Assembly (NCBI GenBank): GCA_021397845.1
Contig: CM038049.1
Coordinates: forward strand, 112,064,877 to 112,128,876
Origin: Areca catechu
Lineage: Eukaryota; Streptophyta; Magnoliopsida; Arecales; Arecaceae
Direction of reading: 5' to 3'
Length of the DNA: 64,000 nt
Shown: positions 47,285-57,911 of the stretch, piece by piece
Position numbering within the stretch: the stretch's first letter is position 1
Layout of the letters: each line of letters begins with the position of its first letter
The notes under the pieces: generated by a model
What the model was told of the DNA's origin: nothing
Databases searched by the model: none
The model's input: only the letters and a program-made list of their open reading frames with translations
Translations under genes and position numbers: made by a program

Positions 47285-48800
47285 CTGAAAAGAAAATAAG
47301 ACCAAATTAGTGTATGAATTAATAATTTAACCAAAAGACTTGGACTTTAGTCTAAAGGTTTCTCCCACTAATTTTTCAGATTGGTAGCCTCTAACTCCAA
47401 TCCGTGAAAACACTTTTTCAAGTGGGTACTGAAATCCAATAGGCCACGAATGAGCCCGACTTTGGCTAGCTCACCTATACAAGCCTGAAGGTAGGTTCGT
47501 AAACCAATTGCTTCCCTAAATAATTTTCAGTATTTCATTTTGTCCCAGAGAACACCCCAATCGACCTTGGGGCCTCCTATTGCGGGTCTCTGGTTAGGTC
47601 CAACCATTAAAATGACAAATCCAATGCTTCCAGCTAACTAAAGACCAAGCCCGACTATGGCTGGCCCACCTGGTCCCGTTAAGGAGGTTGCACTAAACCA
47701 TCATCGATCAGATAGAAATTCCAGTCGCCGGATGTACACCCGTTCTTTGGAACTACTGATGCACACCAAGCTAGTGGACACATTTCTATCCAACTTAATG
47801 GGAGGCTAAGACACTGTCAACTCTTGGACTTAGTCTTTTTAAGGACCTAATAATTTTAGAGGATTTTTTTTTTAGTTGTGACAGAAGAAAAAGACAAGGA
47901 CATGGATCATCCTCCCACTGAATCAATCAGATTCCAGGAGGGTTGAAATAAATCAACAAATTGATCCATGGGCACCTATAGATCAGTCAGACCGATCAAC
48001 CTGGGTGACATGGGTTAACTCGAGTTATTGAACTTTTCCAATCAGTTCTGGTCGACTCGACTAGCCAGGTAGGTCAGATCATGGGTGAGTAACCGCCATT
48101 AACCATCTTTCCTAGACACCAACCATCTTGGCCAGGAAAGAGGTAGCCTCATATAACCATGATCACAATGCCAAACCTACCTCGACACCAGTCGGTTTAC
48201 CAAACTCGATCAGACAAGCCTAAAGACTCGGGCATCCACTGAGCCACTAATTGGATCCATTTTAGATGAACGGATCAACTAATCTAACTATTAGATAGTT
48301 CTAAAGAAGGACCTTAAACAACTTTTGTTTAATCTTCTTGTAATCCGGTTCAACTAAACTTAGGTCTAACCCAGTGATGAACCCAACTAGTCAACTAATC
48401 CAATTTAACCCAAAATGGCTTATGCAATGTTTTAGATTTCATAAACCTAAAATTTTTAATAAGCCAAACACTTAATTAAAATATTTTTTTAATTAAGTCA
48501 CAATGTAAAATATTTTTACATAACTAATCATGCATCAAGATTCAAATTTTACAAATATTTCATATCCATATAAAACATGCCCTATAACATGTATCATCAA
48601 ATTAAAACATTTTTAATTTTAAAAATTCTTTAAGGATCCTTCTGAAGAGGCCAACACAGACGATCCGCATCGTGTCAAAGACACACGGTCATGGTGAAGG
48701 TCTCAACTAGGTTCCAAAAAGAAATCTGGATACATTATTAGTTTAAACCAATTTTAATCTAAAAACATGCATACATGAATAGGTTACGCATGCAACCTAT
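47285..48800 (-). other. Untranslated leader of Angela-B
   Basis: About 1.5 kb, non-coding, related to the Angela-A leader over the gag-proximal part (GACTTTAGTCTAAAGGTTTC block) but lacking the structured segment near the primer site. A TGTAAAA.../TTTTACA inverted repeat is at about 48502-48520. Confidence 0.8.
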
Positions 48801-48811
48801 CTCTGATACCA
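48801..48811 (-). other. Primer-binding site of Angela-B
   Basis: Minus strand TGGTATCAGAG, initiator Met-tRNA type, one base from the LTR edge at 48813. Confidence 0.9.
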
Positions 48812-48812
48812 C

Positions 48813-51147
48813 TGAAAGAAAATGGTGCAGGTGGTTTGACATAATCCTACACTAGGCATGCAAATAGCTGCGGGAGCAGAATGGATTTTAAAATTTTTTT
48901 AAAAATTTGCGTAGCGAAAATATGCTCCGCGCAGAAACTAATATATTCATGTTGCATGTAGGCATGCATCATGATATAAAATATTTGCAAAAAAATTAAA
49001 CAAATAAATCTATTTATGCATGAAAAAAAAAAAAAAAATTCATACCTTTATTCCAGCTAGAATAACTCTGGGATAAACCTGGAATAGGCTGGAATAGCTG
49101 GAATAAATCTATTCCAGCCTTCTTCCTCCTTGGACCGTGGGATACCCTGTTTTGAGCTTTCAAAACGTCATCCAAACACCACCTTCCGGACCTCTGTTTG
49201 CTCCCAAATTGTAGCAGCGGCTAGGGGTTCGAGTGGTCTTCGATTTGGCACCGAGATCTGCAACCAAAACACAGCAAAAACGGTGTACAAAAATGCCCAA
49301 AGTCTGCTGCTGGAAGTTGTTGCAGAACAGGACAGCAGACTTCAATCTTCGTTTTTGAGCAACAGCAGCAAGTCCGGCTCGCGTGGTTTGCCCCTAGGAG
49401 TAGAAGGGTACTCCCTCTAGAGGAGAGACGCGCCCGGGGTTCTCGGATCCCTCTCCACACGCGGTGCTAGCCACTGGAAGAAGACACTCAGTCATGGTAA
49501 GTTTCAGCAACAGGGCTTTACTGAAATGGGAATTTGAGCACAAGAAACAAGGCTTTGTTTCTCTCCCTCACACACTCCAAATCCCAGCTCTACAAAGTAC
49601 CCAATGGAAGAAAAACGACCAAGCTCGTAGCCTCTCAAATGGAAGAACACCCTAGGTGTTTTCTCTCTTCTCACGGTGAAACAACCCACTCCTGAAACAG
49701 GGGGGAACTGCTGGTATTTAAAGGACAGCAGGGAAGAAGACGGAGAGACAAGGAGAGGAAGAGGACTCGACAGCGTTTCACCCATTAAACTAGCAGTAAA
49801 TAAGGGATTAAACCAGCTGGTGGAGGAGAGGAAGAGATGCCAGCGATGAAAGGTCGATTGGCCTTCTACGGATGCATGAAGTTTATTCCAGCGTTTTACC
49901 GTGTAAAACGGTCAATGGGAGTAAACACCGGTTCAAAGAAAATATCGGTTCAACCAAAACCGGTCAACCCCTTTTTAAACCTCTAGGTTCAATCCAATTG
50001 AACCGGTTCAAACCCAATTAAAATTGGTTCAAGGGATTAAAATTGGTTCACAACCAATTGAAGGCCGAAACGAACTCCATATCAGTTCTAAACTGATTCA
50101 GAAAAAAACTGGTGCAGTCTTGGTCAGCCCAGAACAATTTTTGGTTGACACAGACAAGTGTAAGACAGAGAAAAGAGTGCTAAAAAAATATCATGACCAT
50201 AAAACCGAGACGATTCCCAATCGTAATCGGTATCTGGATCAGAGAGTAATCCTCTGTGGCGTGTGACCTCATAGGTTCGAACCTAAACGGTAGCACTAGA
50301 ACAATTCTAGTACCAGCACAGTTATCTAGCAATGGGTCCCGGCATCAGGATAGGTCGAAGATGCGGAAGCAAACTATCGAACCTCTAGTATATGGTTACC
50401 GTATAATTCATCCTTTTGACCTCTAATGCTCAGGACGACTGAGATTGGGCTGCCAACCCAGATTGAGTCAGTCGACTACGTGTCTCAACCTCGCAAGCCC
50501 AGTGACTCTTCACTAGGACCACCCAGGCCGAGGATTAGCTAAATTGAGATACTACGAGACATTCAATCCAAACTGTTTGGACAGGTCAATTCGATCTTGG
50601 TCCATCACTGCTCCACAAGTACTTGCCTGTACCCAGAAACCTTCCATCACCGGATTAAAAATCCGGGTAGTCCGGCACCAAAGCACAGGGAGTTGCTTAC
50701 AAGCTACCGTGATGACCTTAGGTCAGAGGGACACATATACCCATATCCAATCGTGAGTATCCCTTTAGCAGAAAGGGACTGCACGGGGTCACGTTCAATA
50801 AGATATCACATATCCCACTTGCAGATCACATCAGTGTCACCACACTCATTTGGTCAAGAGGACAACCAAACGATGTGAACTATAACAACCTATACTTGAT
50901 ATATTGTCATCCAGTATAATATATCCTTTGGTTGTGAACAGGGTTTAAGGACCACTCGATACATCCTCTCTGTATCGAAGTCAGTGTAGTCCTAAGGACT
51001 TCATCACATGGAAAGAGTTCATTTCAAGGAAATATAAAATGTGATGAGCTGCCAAAAAATATATTTTATTAATTCAAAGAGAGAGTACAATACTTAGCTC
51101 AACCGCCTACAACCCAGGCGATTGGCTTTGGGACACAATTCTCAACA
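48813..51147 (-). repeat. 5' LTR of Angela-B (2335 bp)
   Basis: Begins TGAAAGAAAATGG and ends ATTCTCAACA. Pairs with 40989-43327. Minus-strand TATA-like TTTAAATA at about 49715-49722. The hairpin copy lies at 50289-50314. Confidence 0.95.
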
Positions 51148-51152
51148 GTCTA

Positions 51153-51604
51153 GCCATAGCTCATTACTCCCATGGGTCATAAATATACTTTCATATATTC
51201 GCTCAGGAGGTGTGATTTCCTTCCACCAAAGTACTCTAAAATAATTAATTTTTTTTTAAACCCTCAGAACTGAAATCTATAAGGAAGATTTAGATCTGAG
51301 TTTGTTTTGGCTTAGATTAATGAAAAAAATCAAATGAATTGAGTCTCAGATAGGTATGATGAAAGCTATCGAAACTTGGTAAAAAAATTGCAGCAGACCT
51401 AAACTATGCATCAGAGATTAAAAAAATTTCAGAAAAAATTTTTTTATTTTTTTTAATAAAATTTGAGATGCTAATTACTGACTTACTAGGGATTAATAGA
51501 AAATTAATTTCAGATGAAAATAACTAATCTAATATGTTGTTCTATGCAGATCAAGTTCAGGTATATGCAAAATTCAGCAAGCATGAAACCCTAATCTAAC
51601 CAAA
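51153..51604 (-). other. Gy1 leader, right part
   Basis: Non-coding, AT-rich; related to the Gy2 leader (TTTTTTTTAATAAAATTT and TAACTGACTTA-type blocks), but without the segment at 58846-58941. Confidence 0.75.
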
Positions 51605-51617
51605 GGCTCTGATACCA
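51605..51617 (-). other. Primer-binding site of Gy1
   Basis: Minus strand TGGTATCAGAGCC, initiator Met-tRNA type, seven bases from the LTR edge at 51625. Confidence 0.88.
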
Positions 51618-51624
51618 ATAAAGA

Positions 51625-51727
51625 TGATGCGGGACAGTTACGATGTGGTGTAGGATGATTCAATTTTAGCCTAGATGATTTAGAGAGCAATGATCATAGT
51701 AAAGCAACTAACACAATAGATTGAAGA
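51625..51727 (-). repeat. 5' LTR of Gy1, first fragment
   Basis: Matches 33705-33807 of the 3' LTR, then is split by Gy2 at 51728; continues at 60316. Confidence 0.9.
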
Positions 51728-53046
51728 TGATGCGGCACGCATATGATTAATGTTTAGATTAGGGTTTGTAGAGCAATGAAACCAAACTACACTAGCATTG
51801 TACTCATCATAATAAGACTTAAGGATTACATGAAATGGAACTTTTACTTGATTAGACACAATCCTAAACTAAGAAGGAAGAAGATCTAGATAATAGGGGC
51901 TAATGATTATGGACTTACCTTGATGAGCTTTCCAACCTTCTTTTGATTCATACCTTGAAACTACCAACGCTCTGGACTGGAGGACTTGGATAACAAAGAT
52001 CAGAACTCTGGACTTGGACTTCAGTCTGTCGGTTCATTGTCAAGGGGGAACCCGGTTCTCAACTCAAAGACCTCGAAGGACCCTGCAATTGAAGATCAAA
52101 GGTTAAGGAAGAAAGAGACATATGTAAAGAAAGGTTAGGAGGATTTGTGAACAAAAAAGAAATTGCAGAAGATCTGGCCGACTCCAATGCCTTTGCCTTA
52201 AGCTTGGATGATGAATTGCTAGGGAAAAGAGTGGCTTTGGGCGTGGAAGAAGAAGATAGGAAAAATTTCACACATAAAACTCAAGACAACTTCACTTCAA
52301 ACTTCATTCATTTTCCAAAATCCCTCTTTTACAATGGGCATCCAAGGCTTTTAATAGCCTCACAAAGCTAGCTTTTGAAATTTAAAAACTCCCCAAATCG
52401 AGGAGGATTACAAGGGGGGTTGGAGGATTTGGTGGAGAGTTTGGAGGGATGTGGGGGGGGTTGGAGGATTTGGTGGAGGACTTGGAGGGATGTGGCCAAC
52501 CTCCTTGAATTTGAATCTTCCTTGTTGGCACCCAAAGGGTGATGAGGTGGCTGGTGAAGTGGCACCTGATGACGTGGCATGGTGAGGTGGTCTTCTACTT
52601 GGATAAGAATGACATGTGGCGCCCAGTGGTCCTAGTTGATGGTCCTTTTCTCTTGCTTGGTTGATGTGTCTTCTCTTCTTCATGTGGTCAAATTCTGGGG
52701 TCTAGAATTTGAGTCTTGTTGCTGGCTTTCATGGCTTTAAGACTTGATTAGACTTAACTCAACTGAATTAGACTTAACTCAACTGAACTGACTTGACTGA
52801 CCTAGACTTTAAAACTTGAAATGGACTTACAAGAAATGAAATTTTAAAAGTAATTACAGGACTCAATAAATACTCTTGATTTGAAACTCAAAATTAATTA
52901 CAGGACTCTTGAAAAGGAAATGACTCTTGAAAATAAAATATTTTTGAACTAAAGGATACAAGGTAACCTAATTATCTTCGATCCAAATTGGGATAAGGCT
53001 AACCTTGTTGGAGTGAAGTTTCTTTCGGCTTCTGGTGTCCACACCA
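51728..53046 (-). repeat. 3' LTR of Gy2 (1319 bp)
   Basis: TGATGCGGCAC...GTCCACACCA. Virtually identical to 58997-60315. A G-rich repeat is at 52401-52496. Small ORFs (for example 52147-52371) are duplicated in the other LTR and lack recognisable content. Confidence 0.97.
52401..52496. repeat. G-rich duplicated tract in the Gy2 LTR
   Basis: Two near copies of a block made of GGAGGATTTGGTGGAG and GGAGGGATGTGG words with runs of 6 to 8 G between; same at 59670-59765. Confidence 0.8.
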
Positions 53047-53060
53047 ATTCTCCTAGGGTG
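53047..53060 (-). other. Polypurine tract of Gy2
   Basis: The minus strand reads CCTAGGAGAAT up to the LTR edge; conserved in Gy1 at 35503-35513. It lies within the readable frame beyond the chromodomain. Confidence 0.65.
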
Positions 53061-53198
53061 GGCAGAACTCGACCCAGTCGAGTATGGTTCAGTTTTGCCC
53101 TGGTAATGCTCGAACAAGTCTGGGTTAAGTCTTTGCAGGTCCTCTCGAGTAATCCAAGAGTTGTCGGACTCAGGTCGACCTTGCCATTGAACCAGGTA

Positions 53199-56100
53199 TC
53201 ACTGATAGTCCTTATTCCTGGTAGTAATGATCTTGTCATCCAGGATTCTCTCAATCCTCTCTCTCTGCTCAGGTAAGGTTGGTGGTGGACACTCGGAAAT
53301 ATGTTCACTCTCAATGAAAGTTTCTGGCTCAAAAGGCTCACTAGGTATTAGTTGTGGTTCTTTGTATTCTACTAGGTCTGAAACATTGAAGGTTGTACTA
53401 ATACCCATATCAGGTGGAAGTTCCAAAACATATGCATTAGGCCCTATTTTCTTTAAGATCTTAAAAGGTCCCGCTCCGTGGGCATGCAGCTTCTTTATGG
53501 TTCCAGGGGGAAACCGTTCAGGGTTGAGCCTAATCATCGCATAATCCCCTTCACAGAATTCTTTAGCCCTCTTATGTGAGTCAGCTAAGTGTTTGTAAGT
53601 TTCATTGCTCAGGTTGATCTTATTACTGATTTCTTTATGTAGATTTGTGACATGATGTGCAAAAGACTCAGCAGACTCAGAGACTCGTGTGTGAATAGGT
53701 AGTGGGATTAGATCTAAAGGCTTCCTAGGCTTGCAACCATGGACTATCTCAAAGGGACTTTTGCCCGTAGATCGATTGACCGAACTGTTGTAAGCGAACT
53801 CAGCACGTGACAATAACAAATCCCAGTTTCCTAGACTTTCTCCCACTAGGCATCTCAGCAAGTTCCCTAGACTTCTATTTACAACCTCGGTTTGTCCATC
53901 AGTCTGGGGATGGTAGGCAGTGGAGAATTTCAGTCTGGTTCCTAATAGGTGCCAAAGGGTTTTCCAGAAGTAACTTGTGAAGCGGACATCCCTATCAGAA
54001 ACAATGGTTTTTGGTAACCCGTGGAGTCTAACTACTTGATCAAGAAAGAGTTTGGCTATCCTAGAGGCATCGAAAGTTTGGGTGCAAGGTATGAAATGGG
54101 CCATTTTTGAAAACCGGTCGACCACCACAAAGATTGAATCATGTTTTCGAATGGTCTTGGGTAATCCTAGAACAAAGTCCATGCTTAGATCCTGCCATGG
54201 ACACTCAGGTACAGGTAATGGAGTGTATAGCCCGGTATTCTTCTTTTGTTGCTTTGCAACAGCACATGTCCTACATCGGGCTACAAGGTTTGCTACTTGT
54301 TTCTTAAGACCTGGCCAGTAAAATTGTTCCTCAACAGCCAAGATAGTCTTGTTTCGTCCGAAGTGGCCAGCCAAACCTCCCGCATGTATCTCCCAAACTA
54401 AAAAATCTCTTAAGGAGGTTCTTGGGATGCAAAGCCTATTCTCTCTAAAAAGATAACCATCTAGAAGGGTATAGTCACTATGATCACTAGATGGTCCTTG
54501 ACGCAAAACCTGATAAATTTCACCAAAATCTGGACAGGTTTCGTACTGCTCCTTAAGTCTTTCAAAACCTATGACTTCAGTACTGACTGAGGTTAAAAGT
54601 AACGTTCTACGACTTAGGGCATCAGCTACCTTATTATCGGTTCCTGATTGATGCTTTAGGACAAACGTATAGGATTGGATGTACTCTACCCATTTGGCAT
54701 GCCTAGGATTTAGTTTCTTTTGGGAACTCAAAAACCTAAGGGCTTCATGATCTGAAAATAAAACAAATTCTTGCGGTAGGAGATAATGCCTCCAATACCT
54801 TAATGCTTGCACTACCGCATAAAGCTCCCGATCATATGTGGAGTATTTTTTCCTGGCTTCATTCAATTTCTCACTAAAGAATGCTACGGGATGGTTCTCT
54901 TGACTCAGAACTCCACCAATACCTACTCCCGAAGCATCGCATGCTACTTCAAAGACCTTAGAAAAATCGGGTAGTCTTAAGACTGGTGCTTGGGTCATCT
55001 TATCTTTGATGTGAAGGAAGGCCTTATCAGCTGACTTCGTCCATTCAAAGTGACCCTTCCTAATACAATCCGTGATAGGAGCAACTATGGTGCTAAACCC
55101 TCTAATAAATCTTCGATAAAACGTAGCGAGGCCATGAAAACTTCTTACTTCATGAATATTATTGGGTGTTGGCCACTCTACAATTGCCTTAACCTTCTCA
55201 GGGTCAGCGGATACTCCTTCAGGGGTCACAACAAATCCTAGGAAGATAACTCTAGTAGTCATGAAAGCACATTTCTTTAGATTGGCATAGAGGTTATCTT
55301 TTCTAAGTGCTAAACATACCTGCCTCAGATGTTGTTGATGATCTTCTCTAGTCCTACTATAGATAAGTATGTCGTCAAAGTAAACGACAACAAATTTTCT
55401 AATAAAGGCTCGTAGGACTTGGTTCATGATTCGCATAAAAGTGCTAGGGGCGTTTGATAACCCAAAAGGCATGACTACCCATTCAAATAACCCGTCCTTA
55501 GTTTTAAAGGCAGTCTTCCATTCATCCCCTGGTCTGATCCTAACTTGGTGATAGCCGCTCTTCAGGTCAATCTTAGAAAATATAGTTGCACCGGCCATCA
55601 TATCTAACATATCATCCAAGCGGGGGATGGGAAACCTATACTTCACCGTGATTTTATTTATGGCACGACTATCAACACACATTCTCCATGTGCCATCTTT
55701 CTTAGGAGTAAGTAAGGTTGGGACTGCGCATGGACTCAAACTCTCCCTAATGAATCCTTTCTTTAGGAGTTCTCCTACTTGACGTTGTAATTCTTGGTGC
55801 TCGGTAGGGTTCATTCTATAATGGGGAAGGTTCGGTAGGGTTGCTCCGGGGACTAAGTCTATCGCATGTTGTATATCCCTAAGAGGTGGGAGTTGGTCGG
55901 GCAAGTCATCGGGGAACACGTCTTTGAACTCCTCTAGCACTTGACTGACTTCTTGAGGTTGTTCTTTTGAAAGAGGTTCTTGATGATCCTTAATGGTTAA
56001 AATCCAAACAGGTGACCCATTGCTAATTTCTTTCTCCATTTCTCTAGCAGTGATCACGTTTATCCCCTTTTTCTTATCACTCAATTGGCTTGATCCTCTC

Positions 56101-57911
56101 TTAATGGGGTTCTTAGGTGGAGAAGAATGGATTACAATCTTCTTTCCATTATGAGTAAACGAGCATGAATTAGAACGACCATAGAGTGTTACGTCAAGAT
56201 CGTACAACCATGGTCGGCCTAAAATTATGCTACTTACTCCCATTGGAAGTACATCACACCATACTTTCTCCAGGTAAGATTGGAACTGAATGGTTACTAG
56301 GCACCTAGACTTAATGGAAATCGTGGTTGAGTCTATCCAGGATACCTTATAGGGATTAGGATGGGGTACGGTGGGCAATCCTAGGTTTTTAACTGTGTTG
56401 GTGGATATGGCATTGACACAGCTACCGCTATCTAAAATGACTTTGCATACTTTCTCACCTATCTTAATGAATGTCTGTAGGATGCTAGTCCTACGCCAAT
56501 CTTCTTGGGTTTTAGCTTGGGTAAGAATACACCTAACCACTCCTAACAGATCTTGATCTACCAGGACTTCCTCATCCTCATACTCTTCAGCCAAGTTCTC
56601 ATCTGCCTGGTATACTTCCTCCTCAAATTCACCTTGGGATTCTACGGCTTCCTCTTCTACTTCGCCTATGTGTAGGGCTCTATTAGGACAGTTGCTAGAA
56701 TAGTGACCCACTTTGTTACACTTGAAACATGCGTTTGGAGTTCTTTGGGTCTCAGGTGTTTTTCCCTTGTCATCTCTACGGGTCACAGGCACATTAGGAT
56801 TGGGTCGGTTGAATCTAGGCTGATTGGATCCCGACTGCTGATAAGGTGCACTAGTCCTAGGGGCTTCGGGCCTACGATAGACTGGACCTCTATGGAATCT
56901 CTCAGCATCCCTAGCTATTTGATAGGCAAATTCTAGGTCATGTACCTCTCGCATGAACAATTCTCTTTGAATTTCTTCCCTCAGTCCGGCTCTAAATCTA
57001 GACAAGGTCACCGACTCAGATTCATCAACATTGCACCTCATAACGAATTCGTCAAACTTCGCTATGTACTCTGCGACACTCCTATTTCCTTGAGTAAGTC
57101 TTTGCCATTGATCTAGGAGTCTTTGGTGGTAGGACATAGGAAGGTATTTCTCCCTAAGCCTAAGTTTCATAGCTCGCCAGGTCACTATGGGCACATCACC
57201 TCTCTGTCTAGTGAGTCTCTCAATGTTTCCCCAATATAACCTAGCTTGGCGCACAAGTTTAAGCTTTGCAAACTTACACTTGCGCTCTTCACTCATCTCA
57301 AACCAGTCAAAATACTGGTCCATCTCACCTTCCCAATCAATGTAGATCTTTGGATCTAAAATTCCATCAAAGGTGGGAGCTTCTAGCCTAATGTTCTTCA
57401 TGGTTCGGTCATCTTGATCAGAGTGAATTGGGGTGGGTCTCCTGACATTGGGTTCATAGTTAGGCTCATGATGGAATCTCCTTGGGTTGGGCTCGATGGT
57501 TTGACCAGGGTGGGGTCCTCTAGGAATTGGATCATAAAACTGATCTTGGGGAGCTCTCCTAGGGTTTGTTTCGTAGAGAGGGTTTTGATATGGAATCCTT
57601 CTAGGGTTCAATGGGGTCTCGAGTTCAGGTACAAGACTTGGCTCAGGCTCAGTCTGGGCTTCATGATTGCTTTCAGGGGTTCTAGCCTCTAACTGATCCA
57701 ACCTAGTAGTGATGTGGGCTAACTGCTCATTCCTGTCTTGGTTGGTTTGTGCCACATTCTGATTTGTTTGGGCCAATTGCTCAGTTAAACTCTTAGTCAG
57801 TTGGGCCACTTGATCATTTAGGCCTTTGATCAAATTCCCTAAGTTTTGGTCCATGGCTACACTTGACTGGGCTTGGATTGGTGAATACGGTGTTCCTGTT
57901 CTAGTTGTCAT
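53199..57911 (-). CDS. Gy2 gag-pol polyprotein, stop in the chromodomain
   Basis: Start chosen at Met 57911 (MTTRTGTPYSPIQ), matching the Gy1 start; the frame is open 26 codons further back to 57989. Counting from 57989: gag to about 440 with zinc finger CFKCNKVGHYSSNC (421-434); protease DSG (520-522) and ILGRPW; RT 720-920 with YFDD (870-873); RNase H 1010-1130 with CDASG and SDHEAL; integrase zinc His1202, His1209, Cys1239, Cys1242; catalytic Asp1271, Asp1332, Glu1368 with 35 residues between the last two; GPF domain near 1507; chromodomain start RIERILDDKII. A TGA at 53199-53201 ends it inside the chromodomain. Beyond the stop the same frame continues with the chromodomain core (WQGRPESDNSW), crosses the polypurine tract and ends at 52968 in the LTR. 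All catalytic residues are present. Confidence 0.93.
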   Translation of the reverse strand: MTTRTGTPYSPIQAQSSVAMDQNLGNLIKGLNDQVAQLTKSLTEQLAQTNQNVAQTNQDRNEQLAHITTRLDQLEARTPESNHEAQTEPEPSLVPELETPLNPRRIPYQNPLYETNPRRAPQDQFYDPIPRGPHPGQTIEPNPRRFHHEPNYEPNVRRPTPIHSDQDDRTMKNIRLEAPTFDGILDPKIYIDWEGEMDQYFDWFEMSEERKCKFAKLKLVRQARLYWGNIERLTRQRGDVPIVTWRAMKLRLREKYLPMSYHQRLLDQWQRLTQGNRSVAEYIAKFDEFVMRCNVDESESVTLSRFRAGLREEIQRELFMREVHDLEFAYQIARDAERFHRGPVYRRPEAPRTSAPYQQSGSNQPRFNRPNPNVPVTRRDDKGKTPETQRTPNACFKCNKVGHYSSNCPNRALHIGEVEEEAVESQGEFEEEVYQADENLAEEYEDEEVLVDQDLLGVVRCILTQAKTQEDWRRTSILQTFIKIGEKVCKVILDSGSCVNAISTNTVKNLGLPTVPHPNPYKVSWIDSTTISIKSRCLVTIQFQSYLEKVWCDVLPMGVSSIILGRPWLYDLDVTLYGRSNSCSFTHNGKKIVIHSSPPKNPIKRGSSQLSDKKKGINVITAREMEKEISNGSPVWILTIKDHQEPLSKEQPQEVSQVLEEFKDVFPDDLPDQLPPLRDIQHAIDLVPGATLPNLPHYRMNPTEHQELQRQVGELLKKGFIRESLSPCAVPTLLTPKKDGTWRMCVDSRAINKITVKYRFPIPRLDDMLDMMAGATIFSKIDLKSGYHQVRIRPGDEWKTAFKTKDGLFEWVVMPFGLSNAPSTFMRIMNQVLRAFIRKFVVVYFDDILIYSRTREDHQQHLRQVCLALRKDNLYANLKKCAFMTTRVIFLGFVVTPEGVSADPEKVKAIVEWPTPNNIHEVRSFHGLATFYRRFIRGFSTIVAPITDCIRKGHFEWTKSADKAFLHIKDKMTQAPVLRLPDFSKVFEVACDASGVGIGGVLSQENHPVAFFSEKLNEARKKYSTYDRELYAVVQALRYWRHYLLPQEFVLFSDHEALRFLSSQKKLNPRHAKWVEYIQSYTFVLKHQSGTDNKVADALSRRTLLLTSVSTEVIGFERLKEQYETCPDFGEIYQVLRQGPSSDHSDYTLLDGYLFRENRLCIPRTSLRDFLVWEIHAGGLAGHFGRNKTILAVEEQFYWPGLKKQVANLVARCRTCAVAKQQKKNTGLYTPLPVPECPWQDLSMDFVLGLPKTIRKHDSIFVVVDRFSKMAHFIPCTQTFDASRIAKLFLDQVVRLHGLPKTIVSDRDVRFTSYFWKTLWHLLGTRLKFSTAYHPQTDGQTEVVNRSLGNLLRCLVGESLGNWDLLLSRAEFAYNSSVNRSTGKSPFEIVHGCKPRKPLDLIPLPIHTRVSESAESFAHHVTNLHKEISNKINLSNETYKHLADSHKRAKEFCEGDYAMIRLNPERFPPGTIKKLHAHGAGPFKILKKIGPNAYVLELPPDMGISTTFNVSDLVEYKEPQLIPSEPFEPETFIESEHISECPPPTLPEQRERIERILDDKIITTRNKDYQ

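Larger units (their letters stand above)
40989..51147 (-). mobile_element. Angela-B: full-length Angela-type copia retrotransposon
   Basis: 10.16 kb with LTRs of 2339 and 2335 bp and target-site duplication GTCTA at 40984-40988 and 51148-51152. Minus-strand order: LTR, Met-tRNA-type primer site, leader, gag, protease, integrase, RT, RNase H, polypurine tract, LTR. Integrase and RT blocks (KRLDSDKLGPRSDRCLFIGY, PKETKGYFFY) and the long LTRs fit the Angela group. LTRs differ by about 4% in a 385-bp stretch, all transitions. Five or six lesions stop gag-pol. Confidence 0.93.

Noticed and set aside
52147..52371. 74-codon ORF repeated at 59416-59640
   Set aside because: The duplication is explained by the two LTRs of Gy2; the peptide has no known features.
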